This document shows positions 1 through 9,034 of a stretch of DNA of 64,000 nt, piece by piece. Each line of letters opens with the position of its first letter. Position 1 is the stretch's first letter. This DNA is from Pseudomonas sp. GD03919 (GTDB lineage: Bacteria; Pseudomonadota; Gammaproteobacteria; Pseudomonadales; Pseudomonadaceae): the NCBI RefSeq assembly GCF_029814935.1, contig NZ_CP104582.1, positions 2,418,001-2,482,000 of the forward strand, written 5' to 3'. The translations under genes and the position numbers were made by a program. The notes below the pieces were generated by a model. It made no database searches, was not told the DNA's origin, and worked only from the letters and a program-made list of their open reading frames with translations.

Positions 1-23
1 CTGTCATAAAAATGAAGTCAAAG

Positions 24-37
24 TTACATCGCTGTAA
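24..37. promoter_or_regulatory. TTACA-N4-TGTAA palindrome, possible metal-response operator
   Basis: A perfect 5-bp dyad, TTACA and TGTAA separated by tcgc, lies just beyond the 3' end of the copper efflux operon. Symmetric sites of this kind are typical of OmpR-type response regulators such as CopR/CusR. It may serve a divergent or downstream metal gene to the left of the window. The assignment is inference only, because no regulator gene is visible. Confidence 0.25.
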
Positions 38-54
38 TGCTTCCTGCCGCGTTA

Positions 55-90
55 CCCGGGCGAGTCAGCTTGGCGCGTGGCTTGCCCGGG
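55..90 (-). terminator. Hairpin downstream of cusA
   Basis: A 7-bp inverted repeat, CCCGGGC at 55-61 and GCCCGGG at 84-90, sits 10 bases past the cusA stop. It has no T-run, so it is either a weak intrinsic terminator or an mRNA 3' end stabiliser. Confidence 0.3.
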
Positions 91-99
91 TTTGTAAAG

Positions 100-3000
100 C
101 TATATCTCCTGTGGTGCGCGAACCTTCTGTGTACGCTGCCTTCGCATCAGCCAGTAGGCGGCCGGCAAAACCAGCATGGACATCAGCGGCGCGGTAATCA
201 TGCCGCCGACCATCGGCGCGGCGATGCGCTTCATCACTTCGGAACCGGCACCGCCGCCCCAGAGGATCGGCAGCAGGCCGGCGATGATCACGGCCACCGT
301 CATCACCTTAGGCCTCACGCGCAGCACCGCGCCCTCACGAATGGCCTCAAGCAGGGCCGGATCACCGCTGCGTCCAGAGTCCAGCCGAGCATGCCAGGCG
401 TTCCTCAGATACAAGAGCATGATCACCCCGAACTCGGCTGAGACGCCGGCCAGGGCAATGAAGCCGACCCCAGTGGCCACCGACAAGTTGAAGCCGAACC
501 AATAGAGCAGCCAGATGCCCCCCGACAGGGCGAAGGGCAGGGTGGCCATGATCAGCAGGGCCTCGCTGAAGCGGCTGAAGGTCAGGTAGAGCAGCACGAA
601 GATAATCAACAAGGTCGCCGGCACCACCCAGGACAACCGCGCATTGGCGCGCTCCAGGTACTCGAACTGACCGGAGTAAGAAACGGTCATGCCAGCGTCG
701 AGTCTTACCCGCTCAGCTACGCGTTGCTGCAGCTCACGCACGGTCGATGCCAGGTCGCGCCCACGGACATCGACATAGACCCAGCCGGACAGGCGCCCGT
801 TCTCGCTGCGCAGCATCGGTGGCCCTTCGGTCAGGCTAACCTGGGCGACGGTGCCCAAGGTGATCTGCTGGCCGGCAGGGGTGAGGATCGGCATACGCCT
901 TAGCGCCTGGGGACTGTCCCGCCACTCCTTGGGATAGCGCAGGTTAATCGGAAAGCGGGCCAATCCTTCGACCGTCTCGCCGATATTGCTGCCGCCAATG
1001 GCACCCGATACCACCGCTTGTACGTCGGCAATGCTCAGGCCGTAGCGTGCCGCGACCAGGCGATCGATCTGGATATCCACATAGCGTCCGCCGGTGAGGC
1101 GCTCTGCCAGCGCTGAGCTCACCCCAGGTACATCTTTGGCCACCACCTCGATATCGCGAGTAATGCGCTCGATATCGACCAGGGAGGTTCCGGAGACCTT
1201 CACGCCGATGGGGCTCTTGATCCCCGTGGCCAGCATGTCGATGCGGTTGCGAATTGGCGGCACCCAGATGTTGGACAGCCCTGGGACTTTCACCGCACGA
1301 TCCAGCTCCTCAATCAGCTTCTCCGGCGTCATACCCGCGCGCCATTGCTCGCGCGGCTTGAACTGCACGGTGGTCTCGAACATTTCCAGCGGCGCCGGGT
1401 CGGTGGCTGTCTCCGCTCGCCCGGCTTTGCCGAATACCCGGGCCACCTCCGGCACCGTGAGGATCATGCGGTTGGTTTGCTGCAGCAGCTGGGTTGCCTT
1501 GCTCGCCGGCAAGCCGGGCAGGGCCGAAGGCATGTACAACAGATCGCCTTCGTCCATGGGCGGCAGGAACTCTCCTCCGAGTCTGCTGAGGGGCCACAGA
1601 CTGGACACAAAGACCAGCACGGCCAGCGCCAAGGTCACCTTGGGCCAGGCCAGCACCCACTCCAGCACCGGCCGGTATGCGCCGATCAGCCAGCGGTTCA
1701 AGGGGTTTTGCTGTTCGCTGGGGATATGCCCACGAATCCAGTAGCCCATCAGCACCGGTACCAGGGTGACCGAGAGGCCGGCGGCGGCGGCCATGGCATA
1801 GGTCTTGGTGAAGGCCAGAGGGCCGAACAGGCGCCCTTCCTGGGCCTCCAGGGTAAATACCGGGAGGAACGATAGGGTGATGATCAGCAGGCTGAAGAAG
1901 AGTGCCGGTCCGACTTCGGCTGCGGCTTCGCCGATCACTCGCCAGTGCGCCTCGCCTTGGAGCCGCTCATTGGGGTGCCGAGCCTTCCAGGCCTCGATGT
2001 GCTTGTGCGCGTTCTCGATCATCACCACGGCGGCATCGACCATGGCGCCGATGGCGATGGCGATCCCGCCGAGCGACATGATGTTGGCATTGACGCCCTG
2101 GTAGCGCATGACGATGAAGGCCATCAGGATGCCCAGTGGCAGGGTGATGATCGCGACCAGCGACGAGCGCAGGTGCCAGAGGAATATCAGGCAGACCAAG
2201 GCCACCACTACGAACTCCTCCAGCAGCTTGTAGCTGAGGTTATCGATGGCGCGGTCGATCAGTTGCGAACGGTCATAGGTAGTGACCACCTCGACGCCGG
2301 CGGGCAGGCTGGCTTTCAGGCTGTCCAACTTGGTCTTCACGGCAGTGATGGTGTCCCGGGCATTCTTGCCGGAGCGCAGGATGACCACGCCACCGACCAC
2401 TTCACCCTGGCCGTCCAATTCGGCAATGCCGCGACGCATCTCTGGCCCCAGTTGAATGGTGGCCACCTGGCCTAGCAGCACCGGAATTCCGCTTGCCGAA
2501 GCCCGCAGCGGCACATTGCGAAAATCATCCAGGCTCTCCAAATAGCCCGAGGCCCGCACCATGTACTCGCGCTCCGCCAGCTCCAAGATGGCGCCGCCGG
2601 TTTCCTGGTTAGCGCTCTTCAGCGCCGCTTCGACCTCCTGCTGAGTTACCCCATAAGCCACCAACTTCTGCGGATCGAGCAGCACTTGGTACTGCTTGAC
2701 CATGCCGCCGAGGGTGGCCACCTCGGCCACGTTGGGCAGGCTCTTGAGTTCGTACTTAAGGAACCAGTCCTGCAGTGCCCGCAGCTGGGCAAGATCATGC
2801 TGGCCGCTGCGGTCGACCAAGGCGTACTGGTAGATCCAGCCCACGCCGGTGGCATCCGGCCCAAGGGTGGTGGTAACACCCTCAGGCAGGCGTTCCTGGG
2901 CCTGGTTGAGGTACTCCAGCACGCGCGAACGTGCCCAGTAGAGATCGGTGTCGTCTTCGAACAGCACGTAGACGAAGGAGTCGCCGAAGAACGAGTAGCC

Positions 3001-3249
3001 GCGCACCGTCTTCGCCCCCGGAACCGAGAGCATGGTGGTGGCCAGCGGATAGGTCACCTGGTTCTCGACTATCTGCGGCGCCTGGCCGGGAAAGCTGGTT
3101 CTGATGATGACCTGGGTGTCTGAGAGATCCGGCAAAGCGTCCACTGGCGTGTTGCGCAACGACCAGATCCCTAAAGCGGTGATGAACAGGGTCGCCAGCA
3201 GCACCAGGAAGCGGTTGCCTATCGACCAGTGAATCAGGCGCGCGATCAT
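100..3249 (-). CDS. cusA: CusA-type heavy-metal RND efflux pump, inner-membrane subunit
   Basis: This 1049-residue protein has the usual length of the HME-RND class (CusA/SilA/CzcA). It is a proton-driven trimeric antiporter that pushes metal ions, most likely Cu(I)/Ag(I), from periplasm and cytoplasm through CusB and CusC. An N-terminal membrane segment (about residues 10-30), a large periplasmic loop, and a TM4 region with the acidic signature [13 protein letters not shown] near residue 400 are visible, followed by a second half of the same design. It overlaps cusB by 4 nt (ATGA), so translation is probably coupled. The copper/silver specificity is inferred from the neighbouring CusB, which resembles E. 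coli CusB rather than the cobalt/zinc/cadmium adaptors. Confidence 0.9.
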   Translation of the reverse strand: MIARLIHWSIGNRFLVLLATLFITALGIWSLRNTPVDALPDLSDTQVIIRTSFPGQAPQIVENQVTYPLATTMLSVPGAKTVRGYSFFGDSFVYVLFEDDTDLYWARSRVLEYLNQAQERLPEGVTTTLGPDATGVGWIYQYALVDRSGQHDLAQLRALQDWFLKYELKSLPNVAEVATLGGMVKQYQVLLDPQKLVAYGVTQQEVEAALKSANQETGGAILELAEREYMVRASGYLESLDDFRNVPLRASASGIPVLLGQVATIQLGPEMRRGIAELDGQGEVVGGVVILRSGKNARDTITAVKTKLDSLKASLPAGVEVVTTYDRSQLIDRAIDNLSYKLLEEFVVVALVCLIFLWHLRSSLVAIITLPLGILMAFIVMRYQGVNANIMSLGGIAIAIGAMVDAAVVMIENAHKHIEAWKARHPNERLQGEAHWRVIGEAAAEVGPALFFSLLIITLSFLPVFTLEAQEGRLFGPLAFTKTYAMAAAAGLSVTLVPVLMGYWIRGHIPSEQQNPLNRWLIGAYRPVLEWVLAWPKVTLALAVLVFVSSLWPLSRLGGEFLPPMDEGDLLYMPSALPGLPASKATQLLQQTNRMILTVPEVARVFGKAGRAETATDPAPLEMFETTVQFKPREQWRAGMTPEKLIEELDRAVKVPGLSNIWVPPIRNRIDMLATGIKSPIGVKVSGTSLVDIERITRDIEVVAKDVPGVSSALAERLTGGRYVDIQIDRLVAARYGLSIADVQAVVSGAIGGSNIGETVEGLARFPINLRYPKEWRDSPQALRRMPILTPAGQQITLGTVAQVSLTEGPPMLRSENGRLSGWVYVDVRGRDLASTVRELQQRVAERVRLDAGMTVSYSGQFEYLERANARLSWVVPATLLIIFVLLYLTFSRFSEALLIMATLPFALSGGIWLLYWFGFNLSVATGVGFIALAGVSAEFGVIMLLYLRNAWHARLDSGRSGDPALLEAIREGAVLRVRPKVMTVAVIIAGLLPILWGGGAGSEVMKRIAAPMVGGMITAPLMSMLVLPAAYWLMRRQRTQKVRAPQEI

Positions 3250-4706
3250 GGCAGCTCTCCTTGCTTGTCGAGCCGCTCTACTTCCAAGCCAGAGTCCGTC
3301 TGACGAGCACCGATGCGTACGTGATCCCCAGGCTTGAGTCCCGCAGCTACTTCAGGGCTGGCCAGCGGAAATGCCATGGTCATGCCGGGCATGTTCAGGC
3401 TCTCGAATGGACCGTGCTCCAGGGTGACCTCCTCGGCGTCCAGGGCACGAATCACGCCATGGGACTCATGGAGTTTCTTTGCATTGTCCTGCTTGGCATG
3501 GCTGGCCACGACACCCTGGAGGCTGGCCTCCGAGTCGATCAGGAACTGGCCTGAGGTAACGACCGACTGTCCTTCCTCAAGACCGGACAACACCTCCAGG
3601 CGCCCATCGGCCTCGCGGCCCAAAGTGATCTCCAGGGGGCGGTAGCGCCCATCGCCTTCTACCAGCATCACCAACGCACGCTTCCCGGTGCGAATCACGG
3701 CTTCACTCGGCACAAGAAGCGTGGATTGTTCGACGGCACTGTTCAGGCGTACGGCGGCGAACATGCCGGGGCGCAACTTACCGGCAGGGTTGGGTAGCTC
3801 GCTGCGTACCGTGAGCGTGCGTGTTTGCGGATCGGCACTCGGCAGCAAGGCTATGACGCGGCCCAGCAGCGGTCGATCAGGAAAGGCCGTCAGGTTGGCG
3901 CGGATCTCGTCCCCGACCTGGATACTTCCGGCCATGGCCTCGGGTATCGCCGCATCGAGCCAGACACTGGATAGCCCGTTAATCAACGCCAGATCCTGCC
4001 CGGCTTCGACGGTCATCCCGGCGCGTACCTGCAAGGCTTGGAGCTCGCCGCTGATAGGTGTGGTGAGGGTTTGCACCGCCCGTGGTTTGCCGCTGCGGCG
4101 GACCTGCTCGATCAACGTTTGAGGCATGCCAAGCAGGCGCAGGCGCTCTTGGGCCGCACTTATCAAGCGAGTGTCAGCGGTACGCAGTACCGCCAGGAAC
4201 TCCAACTGCGCGGCGGACCATTCGGGAATCAGCAGGTCGACCAGGGGGGCTCCGGCAGGCAGCACATCGCCCGGGGCGCGACCGTAAACCCGCTCGACGA
4301 ATCCGCCGGCGCGGGCCTGGAGGTTCGCCACTTCTCGCTGGTTATAGGCCAGGGAACCCACCGCCTCGATATCCGAGGGCAGTACACCTCGGATCACCAT
4401 CGAGGTTCGCATTCCGAGGTTCTGCACGGCTTGAGCGGGGATGCTCAGGACAGACGGATCCTGCTCGGATCCTGCGTATTTAGGGACAAGTTCCATATCC
4501 ATGAAAGGTGACTTGCCCGGTTTATCGAAGCGCTGCTCAGGCTGCATAGGGTCGTACCAATAGAGCACCTTGCGCTCTTCCGTCGGTGCGGAGCTAGGCA
4601 GTAGCTCGTGTTTGGCTTGCCGCTGGGCCAGCCAGTAGCCACCGCCCGCCGCGCCAATGCCCACGGTCAGCACGGCGACCGCAAAACCAAATGTCGATAT
4701 CTTCAT
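3246..4706 (-). CDS. cusB: CusB-type periplasmic adaptor with C-terminal CusF-like domain
   Basis: This 486-residue membrane-fusion protein bridges CusA and CusC in the periplasm. An N-terminal signal/anchor (residues 5-28) is followed by a metal-binding segment of the form YWYDPM...[16 protein letters not shown], close to that of E. coli CusB, with Met ligands in place of the CPMH cysteines of related proteins. Barrel-sandwich and beta-barrel regions follow. The last 85 or so residues contain [18 protein letters not shown] and NMPGMTMAF, the pattern of the copper chaperone CusF, so chaperone and adaptor are fused. It overlaps cusC by 4 nt at its start and cusA by 4 nt at its end, which implies one polycistronic message. 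Confidence 0.9.
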   Translation of the reverse strand: MKISTFGFAVAVLTVGIGAAGGGYWLAQRQAKHELLPSSAPTEERKVLYWYDPMQPEQRFDKPGKSPFMDMELVPKYAGSEQDPSVLSIPAQAVQNLGMRTSMVIRGVLPSDIEAVGSLAYNQREVANLQARAGGFVERVYGRAPGDVLPAGAPLVDLLIPEWSAAQLEFLAVLRTADTRLISAAQERLRLLGMPQTLIEQVRRSGKPRAVQTLTTPISGELQALQVRAGMTVEAGQDLALINGLSSVWLDAAIPEAMAGSIQVGDEIRANLTAFPDRPLLGRVIALLPSADPQTRTLTVRSELPNPAGKLRPGMFAAVRLNSAVEQSTLLVPSEAVIRTGKRALVMLVEGDGRYRPLEITLGREADGRLEVLSGLEEGQSVVTSGQFLIDSEASLQGVVASHAKQDNAKKLHESHGVIRALDAEEVTLEHGPFESLNMPGMTMAFPLASPEVAAGLKPGDHVRIGARQTDSGLEVERLDKQGELP

Positions 4707-5965
4707 TTCAGGCCCTCCACATAGGCGTAGTACAGGCTTGCGGAGAGCTGGCTCAACTTGCGCTGCTGTTCAATCTGCCGCAGCTGCGCCTCAATCAGGT
4801 CGCGCTGGGCAGTAATAACGGATGTGAGCTGGCTGTTACCGGCTTGGTAGGCGGCCAGTTCGAGATCGGCCCGTTTGCTTGCAAGCGGGATCAAGGTTTT
4901 TTCGGTGCGTGACAAGGTCCTGCGCAGTTGCTCAAGCTCGGCAATACCGCCTTCCAGCTCAGCCTGATGGGCGCGCAGTAATGCTTCCTGCTCGGCTTCC
5001 ATCTGCGACACGCTTTGTTGTCTGGCGTTGATCTTGGGCCCCTGACGTGTGCCTACGAACAACGGCAGGTCGAACGTGAATTGCACCATCACCATATCGC
5101 CGAACTGGTTGTCGCGATTGTTGTAGGCAAACTCAACACCCCAGTCGGGGGTCTTCTCGGCGATGGCCTCGTTCAGCTCGGCGCTAGCCTCGCCGACTCG
5201 GGCGGAGGCAGCGCGCAACTCAGGGTGTGAGGCAATGCGTTGCTGCAGGTGCGGTGCCACCAGGTTCAGATTGGGAACACCTCCTTGCAAAGGCTGGTCA
5301 GCCTCGTTGCCTATCCAGCGGCGCAGCTTGGCACGAGCTACTGCCACATCGCGATTCAGTTCATCTCGCCGATCTTGTAACGCCAAAGCTTCCTGGTCGG
5401 CCTGCAACAGCTCGCCAGGCTGAGCACTACCGCCGGCAATTAGCGATTGCACGGTCGAGCGGAGCATCTCGATCTGACGGTCCAGTTGATCGAAGAGGCC
5501 AACACTGCGTTCGGCGTAGTACACGTCCAGCCAGCTCACTGCCGTCTGGCGCTTGATTTCCAACTGCATGGCACGCTGCTCGGCCTCGGCCCGCGTCATG
5601 GAGGCTTCGGCCAGTTGGCGACGGGCCAGACGCTTGTCGCCGTTTGGTACCTCCTGCATGAGTCCAATGCGGCGCATGGTCATGGAGTCACGATTAAGTG
5701 TGTAACGGTCAGGGCCTTCGATCGGCAGGTTGTCGATGCCTAGAATCAGCTTGGGATCGGGCAAGGCGTCTGCGGGCCCTACAGCCTGCTGTGCCGATGC
5801 CACCTGCGCCTGGCGCGCGAGGTTCTCAGGGGCACTCTGTTCGGCCAGAGCTTGGGCTCGTTCGAAGGTTAGGGGCTGTGCCTGCGCGGCAAGCCAGGGA
5901 GCTGCCCAGAATGCGGCAGCCAACACGCCGAGATAGCCACGGCGTGGAAAAAGGAAAGCGGACAT
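4703..5965 (-). CDS. cusC: CusC-type TolC-family outer-membrane channel
   Basis: This 420-residue outer-membrane efflux protein has a cleavable signal peptide ending near the AQA at residues 28-30. The coiled-coil repeats rich in Ala, Gln, Leu and Glu are typical of the two TolC/OEP domains. It forms the exit duct of the Cus pump. It is the first efflux gene of the operon, 92 bp downstream of a small secreted protein on the same strand, and is translationally coupled to cusB. Assignment to the Cus system rests on the operon context, since the TolC family is poorly specific by sequence. Confidence 0.85.
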   Translation of the reverse strand: MSAFLFPRRGYLGVLAAAFWAAPWLAAQAQPLTFERAQALAEQSAPENLARQAQVASAQQAVGPADALPDPKLILGIDNLPIEGPDRYTLNRDSMTMRRIGLMQEVPNGDKRLARRQLAEASMTRAEAEQRAMQLEIKRQTAVSWLDVYYAERSVGLFDQLDRQIEMLRSTVQSLIAGGSAQPGELLQADQEALALQDRRDELNRDVAVARAKLRRWIGNEADQPLQGGVPNLNLVAPHLQQRIASHPELRAASARVGEASAELNEAIAEKTPDWGVEFAYNNRDNQFGDMVMVQFTFDLPLFVGTRQGPKINARQQSVSQMEAEQEALLRAHQAELEGGIAELEQLRRTLSRTEKTLIPLASKRADLELAAYQAGNSQLTSVITAQRDLIEAQLRQIEQQRKLSQLSASLYYAYVEGLK

Positions 5966-6057
5966 GCTTTCGCCTCCAATGCGATTGATCGAGGTCGCAG
6001 CTACGAAACGTGGTCGCGACGATGCGCCTGACTGTAAGGCGCGGGATGATCACGGCA

Positions 6058-6402
6058 TTAGACGAAACGAGGAGGGCGCCAGAGTCCTGCGGGCTCTCGC
6101 TTAATCACCGACTGGGTCAGCAATATCTCGGGGCGTGAGGGGAGAGGGGATATGCTCTTGATCACGGTGGTCTGGAGAAGTCCTCCGGTCTTGCATTCCT
6201 GGCCGGATTTGCAGGGGGACTTATTGGCCACCCCATCAGACGTGTCCATTTGCTCGCAGCACGGAGCATCGACCATTGCATGGCCCTGATGATCGGCGCT
6301 CTGCATCGGGCAAGGTTGTGCCGGCATGCTGAAAGCCACACCGCCGAAGGTCGGCAGCACGAGGCTAGCAATCATTAGCAGGATCAATCCAATCCGACGC
6401 AC
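6058..6402 (-). CDS. Small secreted Cys/Met/His-rich protein heading the cus operon
   Basis: The 114-residue product has a signal peptide (hydrophobic residues 5-25, cleavage near FSM-PA). The mature part holds six cysteines, including a PCC pair at residues 47-49, plus several Met and His residues in PCPMQSADHQGHAM. That composition suggests a periplasmic copper-binding protein. I know no family name for it with certainty; it resembles the loose CopL/copper-responsive group. The start is GTG at 6400-6402 behind a GGTGA ribosome site. It is co-directional with cusCBA and probably co-transcribed. Confidence 0.65.
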   Translation of the reverse strand: MRRIGLILLMIASLVLPTFGGVAFSMPAQPCPMQSADHQGHAMVDAPCCEQMDTSDGVANKSPCKSGQECKTGGLLQTTVIKSISPLPSRPEILLTQSVIKREPAGLWRPPRFV

Positions 6403-6479
6403 AGCAATTCACCAGGCGGGGCAATAGGCCGACGATAGCAGATTGCCCCGAGGCATGAACGCTCCTTTTGGCAATAGTG

Positions 6480-6493
6480 TTGATTTGGATCAA
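6480..6493. promoter_or_regulatory. Perfect Anr/FNR-type box
   Basis: TTGATTTGGATCAA matches the TTGAT-N4-ATCAA consensus of Anr/FNR/Dnr exactly. It lies 78-91 bp upstream of the first gene of the cus operon, within range of an activator site. The match is seen directly; oxygen control of the operon is inference. Confidence 0.5.
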
Positions 6494-6584
6494 ATAGAGT
6501 GTCATGCAGGGTATCAATCGGGCTCAACTGGTAGCTCCGTTTAACCGGATTTCTCAAGCTCGTAGGGTTCGCACCACCCGCTAG

Positions 6585-7915
6585 CAGGCCGTTGAAAAAC
6601 TCGGCTTCAACTGCCCCAACCCGTCCGGTTTGGCGCTTTTTCAAGCGCTTTGGCCTAACGGAGTCCACACAAGGCCTGACTTCAGGCCTTTTTGACAGGT
6701 TTCAGCACCACGTTCACGCCTTTCGGCGTTTTTTGGGCGTAACTCGCCCTATACATGCGATCCTCGCCACCAACCCGACAGGCTACCCAGTCGGATCAGG
6801 TTGTAGACCGAGAAACCCAGCAATAACTGAGCACTCAGCTTGGCGCGACCGATCAGCTTGGTCTTGCGCAGGCCGCCAACCGTCTTCAGCCAGCCAAAAC
6901 CTTCTTCGATCCGCTTGCGGATCTTCTGGCTGGCGGCATACCCCGGATGCCGCGTGGTGCGCCCATCGATGGCGCTGCCCTTGCGCTTCTGCGCCACATG
7001 CGGTGTCACTTTCAGCTCGCGCGCCCTCTGCACGAAACGCTTCTGGTCGTAATTCTTGTCTGCACCTACCGTGCTGCCCGGCTTGGCCGTGCGCTCCAGC
7101 ATCTCCAGCGCCGCCTCTACCTCGGCACGTCCATTGAACTCGGTGCATTCCACATCCACGATCAGACCGTTGCGGTGCTCCATCATCGTGTGGGCCATGT
7201 GCGCCAGACGACTGGCATCGCCATTGCTCTTGCGCGCCAGCCGGGCCTCGGGATCGCTGGTCGATTGGTGGGTCGCGTTGCTGCGCTTCTCGCCCTTGAA
7301 GTCGGCATCGGGGTTGCGCGTGCCATCCTCCGGTGGGTCGCCGCCATCCTTCTTGATAAAGGACTTGTGCGAGGCCCAGGCGTCGATCAGCGTGCCATCG
7401 ACGCTGAAATGCTCGTTGCTGGCGTACTCGGACCATGCGGCCAGCGACTTGATGCGCTGGAAGAACAGCCGCGCTACATCCTGGTTGAACAAGCGGTCAC
7501 GGTTCTGGCTGAAGGTCGAGTGATCCCACATGCGCTCGTCCATCGACAAGCCGACGAACCAGCGAAACAGCAGGTTGAAATCAATCTGCTCGACCAACTG
7601 CCGCTCGGAGCGAATGGTGTAAATCACCTGCAGCAACGAGGCGCGCAGCAGCCGCTCCGGCGCAATCGAGGCCCGTCCCAGGGTGGAGTACAGCCCGTCG
7701 AAGTCCCGATCCATCGAAGCCAGAACGGTATCGACCAGGCCTCGCAGGGGACGCAGCGGGTGATCGTTCGGGATGCGCTGCTCCAGCGTCGTATAACTGA
7801 ACAGCTCGTTTTGTTTGAGGTCGAGTCCACGCATCGGCTTGGGCTGGCTTCGGCAGAAGAGGATGGCCGCCATTTTGCCAGAGCCACGCGGGCTCTGGCT
7901 TTTTTCAACGGCCTG
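6585..7915 (-). mobile_element. IS5-group insertion sequence with CTAG target duplication
   Basis: The ends read CAGGCCGTTGAAAAA at 6585-6599 and its exact complement at 7901-7915. Both are flanked by CTAG (6581-6584 and 7916-7919), which fits the 4-bp YTAR duplication of the IS5 group. The 1331-bp element carries one transposase gene on the minus strand. Near its left end are two hairpins with T-runs (about 6671-6693 and 6717-6730), which would stop transcription arriving from the cus side. The intact ends, duplication and open frame suggest recent insertion. Confidence 0.9.
6749..7873 (-). CDS. IS5-family transposase
   Basis: This 374-residue DDE transposase contains the conserved blocks ELFSYTTLEQRIPNDHPLRP, WFVGLSMDERMWDHSTFSQN and EHFSVDGTLIDAWASHKSF (first Asp region), with C-terminal EGFGWLK carrying the catalytic Glu. 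An internal Met at 7834 (MRGLDLKQNEL) is the start used by many relatives and may be the true one, since neither candidate has a good ribosome site. The frame is undamaged. It is the only gene of the element and could also mobilise the short elements with the same ends at 22913 and 37344. Confidence 0.92.
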   Translation of the reverse strand: MAAILFCRSQPKPMRGLDLKQNELFSYTTLEQRIPNDHPLRPLRGLVDTVLASMDRDFDGLYSTLGRASIAPERLLRASLLQVIYTIRSERQLVEQIDFNLLFRWFVGLSMDERMWDHSTFSQNRDRLFNQDVARLFFQRIKSLAAWSEYASNEHFSVDGTLIDAWASHKSFIKKDGGDPPEDGTRNPDADFKGEKRSNATHQSTSDPEARLARKSNGDASRLAHMAHTMMEHRNGLIVDVECTEFNGRAEVEAALEMLERTAKPGSTVGADKNYDQKRFVQRARELKVTPHVAQKRKGSAIDGRTTRHPGYAASQKIRKRIEEGFGWLKTVGGLRKTKLIGRAKLSAQLLLGFSVYNLIRLGSLSGWWRGSHV

Positions 7916-7947
7916 CTAGGCGCGCTAGCACAAGACCGGCCTCGCTA

Positions 7948-8799
7948 GGGCCTGTTGCCGTTTCGCGCTAACCAATTGATTTATAAGAGCAAGCTCGTAT
8001 CGTTGAAGCTCTAACCCGACATCGATACGAGCTTGCAATGCCCCGATTACTACTCAACGACGAGCATTGGTCGAAGCTGCGGGAAATTCTCCTGCACAAG
8101 GCCATCTACAACAAGCGTGATCTACGAATGACCGTGGAGGGCATGTACCGCATGCGCACGGGATGTCCCTGGAGAGACCTGCCCAAGGAGTTTGGTAACT
8201 GGAATAAGGTCTACAAACGCTTCAACGCATGGTCTGCTGCCGGCAAATGGTTCAAGGTCTTCAAGATGCTGGTGGAGGAGCCCGACATGGAGTGGGTGTT
8301 CATTGATGGCAGCTATGCCAAGGCTCACCAGCACAGCGCAGGTGCTGCCAGCGCAAACGATGAAGCTATAGGGAAAAGCCGAGCCGGCAATACCAGCAAG
8401 ATTCATCTGGCGGTGGACGCCCATGGCTTGCCCATCGAGTTTGAAATCACGGGAGGCCAAATCAATGACTGCACTCAGGCACCCGCATTGATTTCCAAGC
8501 TCCCAGCGGCAGAAACCATCGTTGCGGATAAGGGCTATGACAGCGAGAGAATCCGAGAGCAAGTTGAGCGACAAGGGGCCAAGGCCGTGATCCCGAGCAA
8601 GCGTAACTCTGTGAAAGGCAACGCGAATCTGGACAGAGGTCTGTACCGCAATCGCCACCTGGTGGAAAACGCTTTCGCCCGGCTGAAGCACTACCGGGCG
8701 GTGGCCTCTCGATTCGACAAGCTCAAGAGAAATTACGAGAGCGTGGTGGCCATGGCCTGCGCCTTCCTATGGTTGCCCATGTAAAACGGCAACAGGCCC
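7948..8799 (+). mobile_element. IS5-family element (IS427-like) with TA duplication
   Basis: Terminal inverted repeats GGGCCTGTTGCCGTTT (7948-7963) and AAACGGCAACAGGCCC (8784-8799) bound an 852-bp element. TA dinucleotides flank both ends (7946-7947 and 8800-8801), as expected of the IS427 subgroup. It lies 28 bp beyond the duplication of the preceding IS, so two unrelated IS5 elements landed side by side. Confidence 0.88.
8038..8784 (+). CDS. IS5-family (IS427-like) transposase
   Basis: This single-frame 248-residue transposase has an N-terminal PF13340-like region (GCPWRDLPKEFGNW) and a DDE core: FIDGSYAKAHQHSAG, then VADKGYDSERIRE, then the C-terminal NRHLVENAFARLKHYR holding the catalytic Glu. 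Many IS427 members need a programmed frameshift; here one continuous frame encodes the whole enzyme. The stop codon overlaps the right inverted repeat. The gene appears intact. Confidence 0.92.
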   Translation: MPRLLLNDEHWSKLREILLHKAIYNKRDLRMTVEGMYRMRTGCPWRDLPKEFGNWNKVYKRFNAWSAAGKWFKVFKMLVEEPDMEWVFIDGSYAKAHQHSAGAASANDEAIGKSRAGNTSKIHLAVDAHGLPIEFEITGGQINDCTQAPALISKLPAAETIVADKGYDSERIREQVERQGAKAVIPSKRNSVKGNANLDRGLYRNRHLVENAFARLKHYRAVASRFDKLKRNYESVVAMACAFLWLPM

Positions 8800-8823
8800 T
8801 AGAAACGGAGAGCTCAATCCCGT

Positions 8824-8930
8824 TTCGAATCTGTAGTTACCAGAAATTCGAATCTTTAGTTCAGATCACTACACGCCTGCATGCTGCAACGCTCATGAAA
8901 TGCACCCGGTTTAACATAATATACATTATG
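8824..8930. repeat. 15-bp direct repeats and an AT palindrome between IS and cheV
   Basis: TTCGAATCTGTAGTT (8824-8838) recurs as TTCGAATCTTTAGTT (8847-8861), 23 bp on, about two helical turns. CATAATATACATTATG at 8915-8930 is a 6-bp dyad with a 4-nt centre. No gene is evident in the 235 bp from 8800 to 9034. The repeats may be protein-binding sites or the relic end of another mobile element. Confidence 0.4.
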
Positions 8931-9034
8931 CGAAGCCTAGGATAAAAAGACCTACAGCAATGGCCGCGAGAATCGACGCCGCGCTAAACGATCTTGCCGG
9001 CTTCTCGCGGGACTTGCCGACCATCCTTGGCGGA

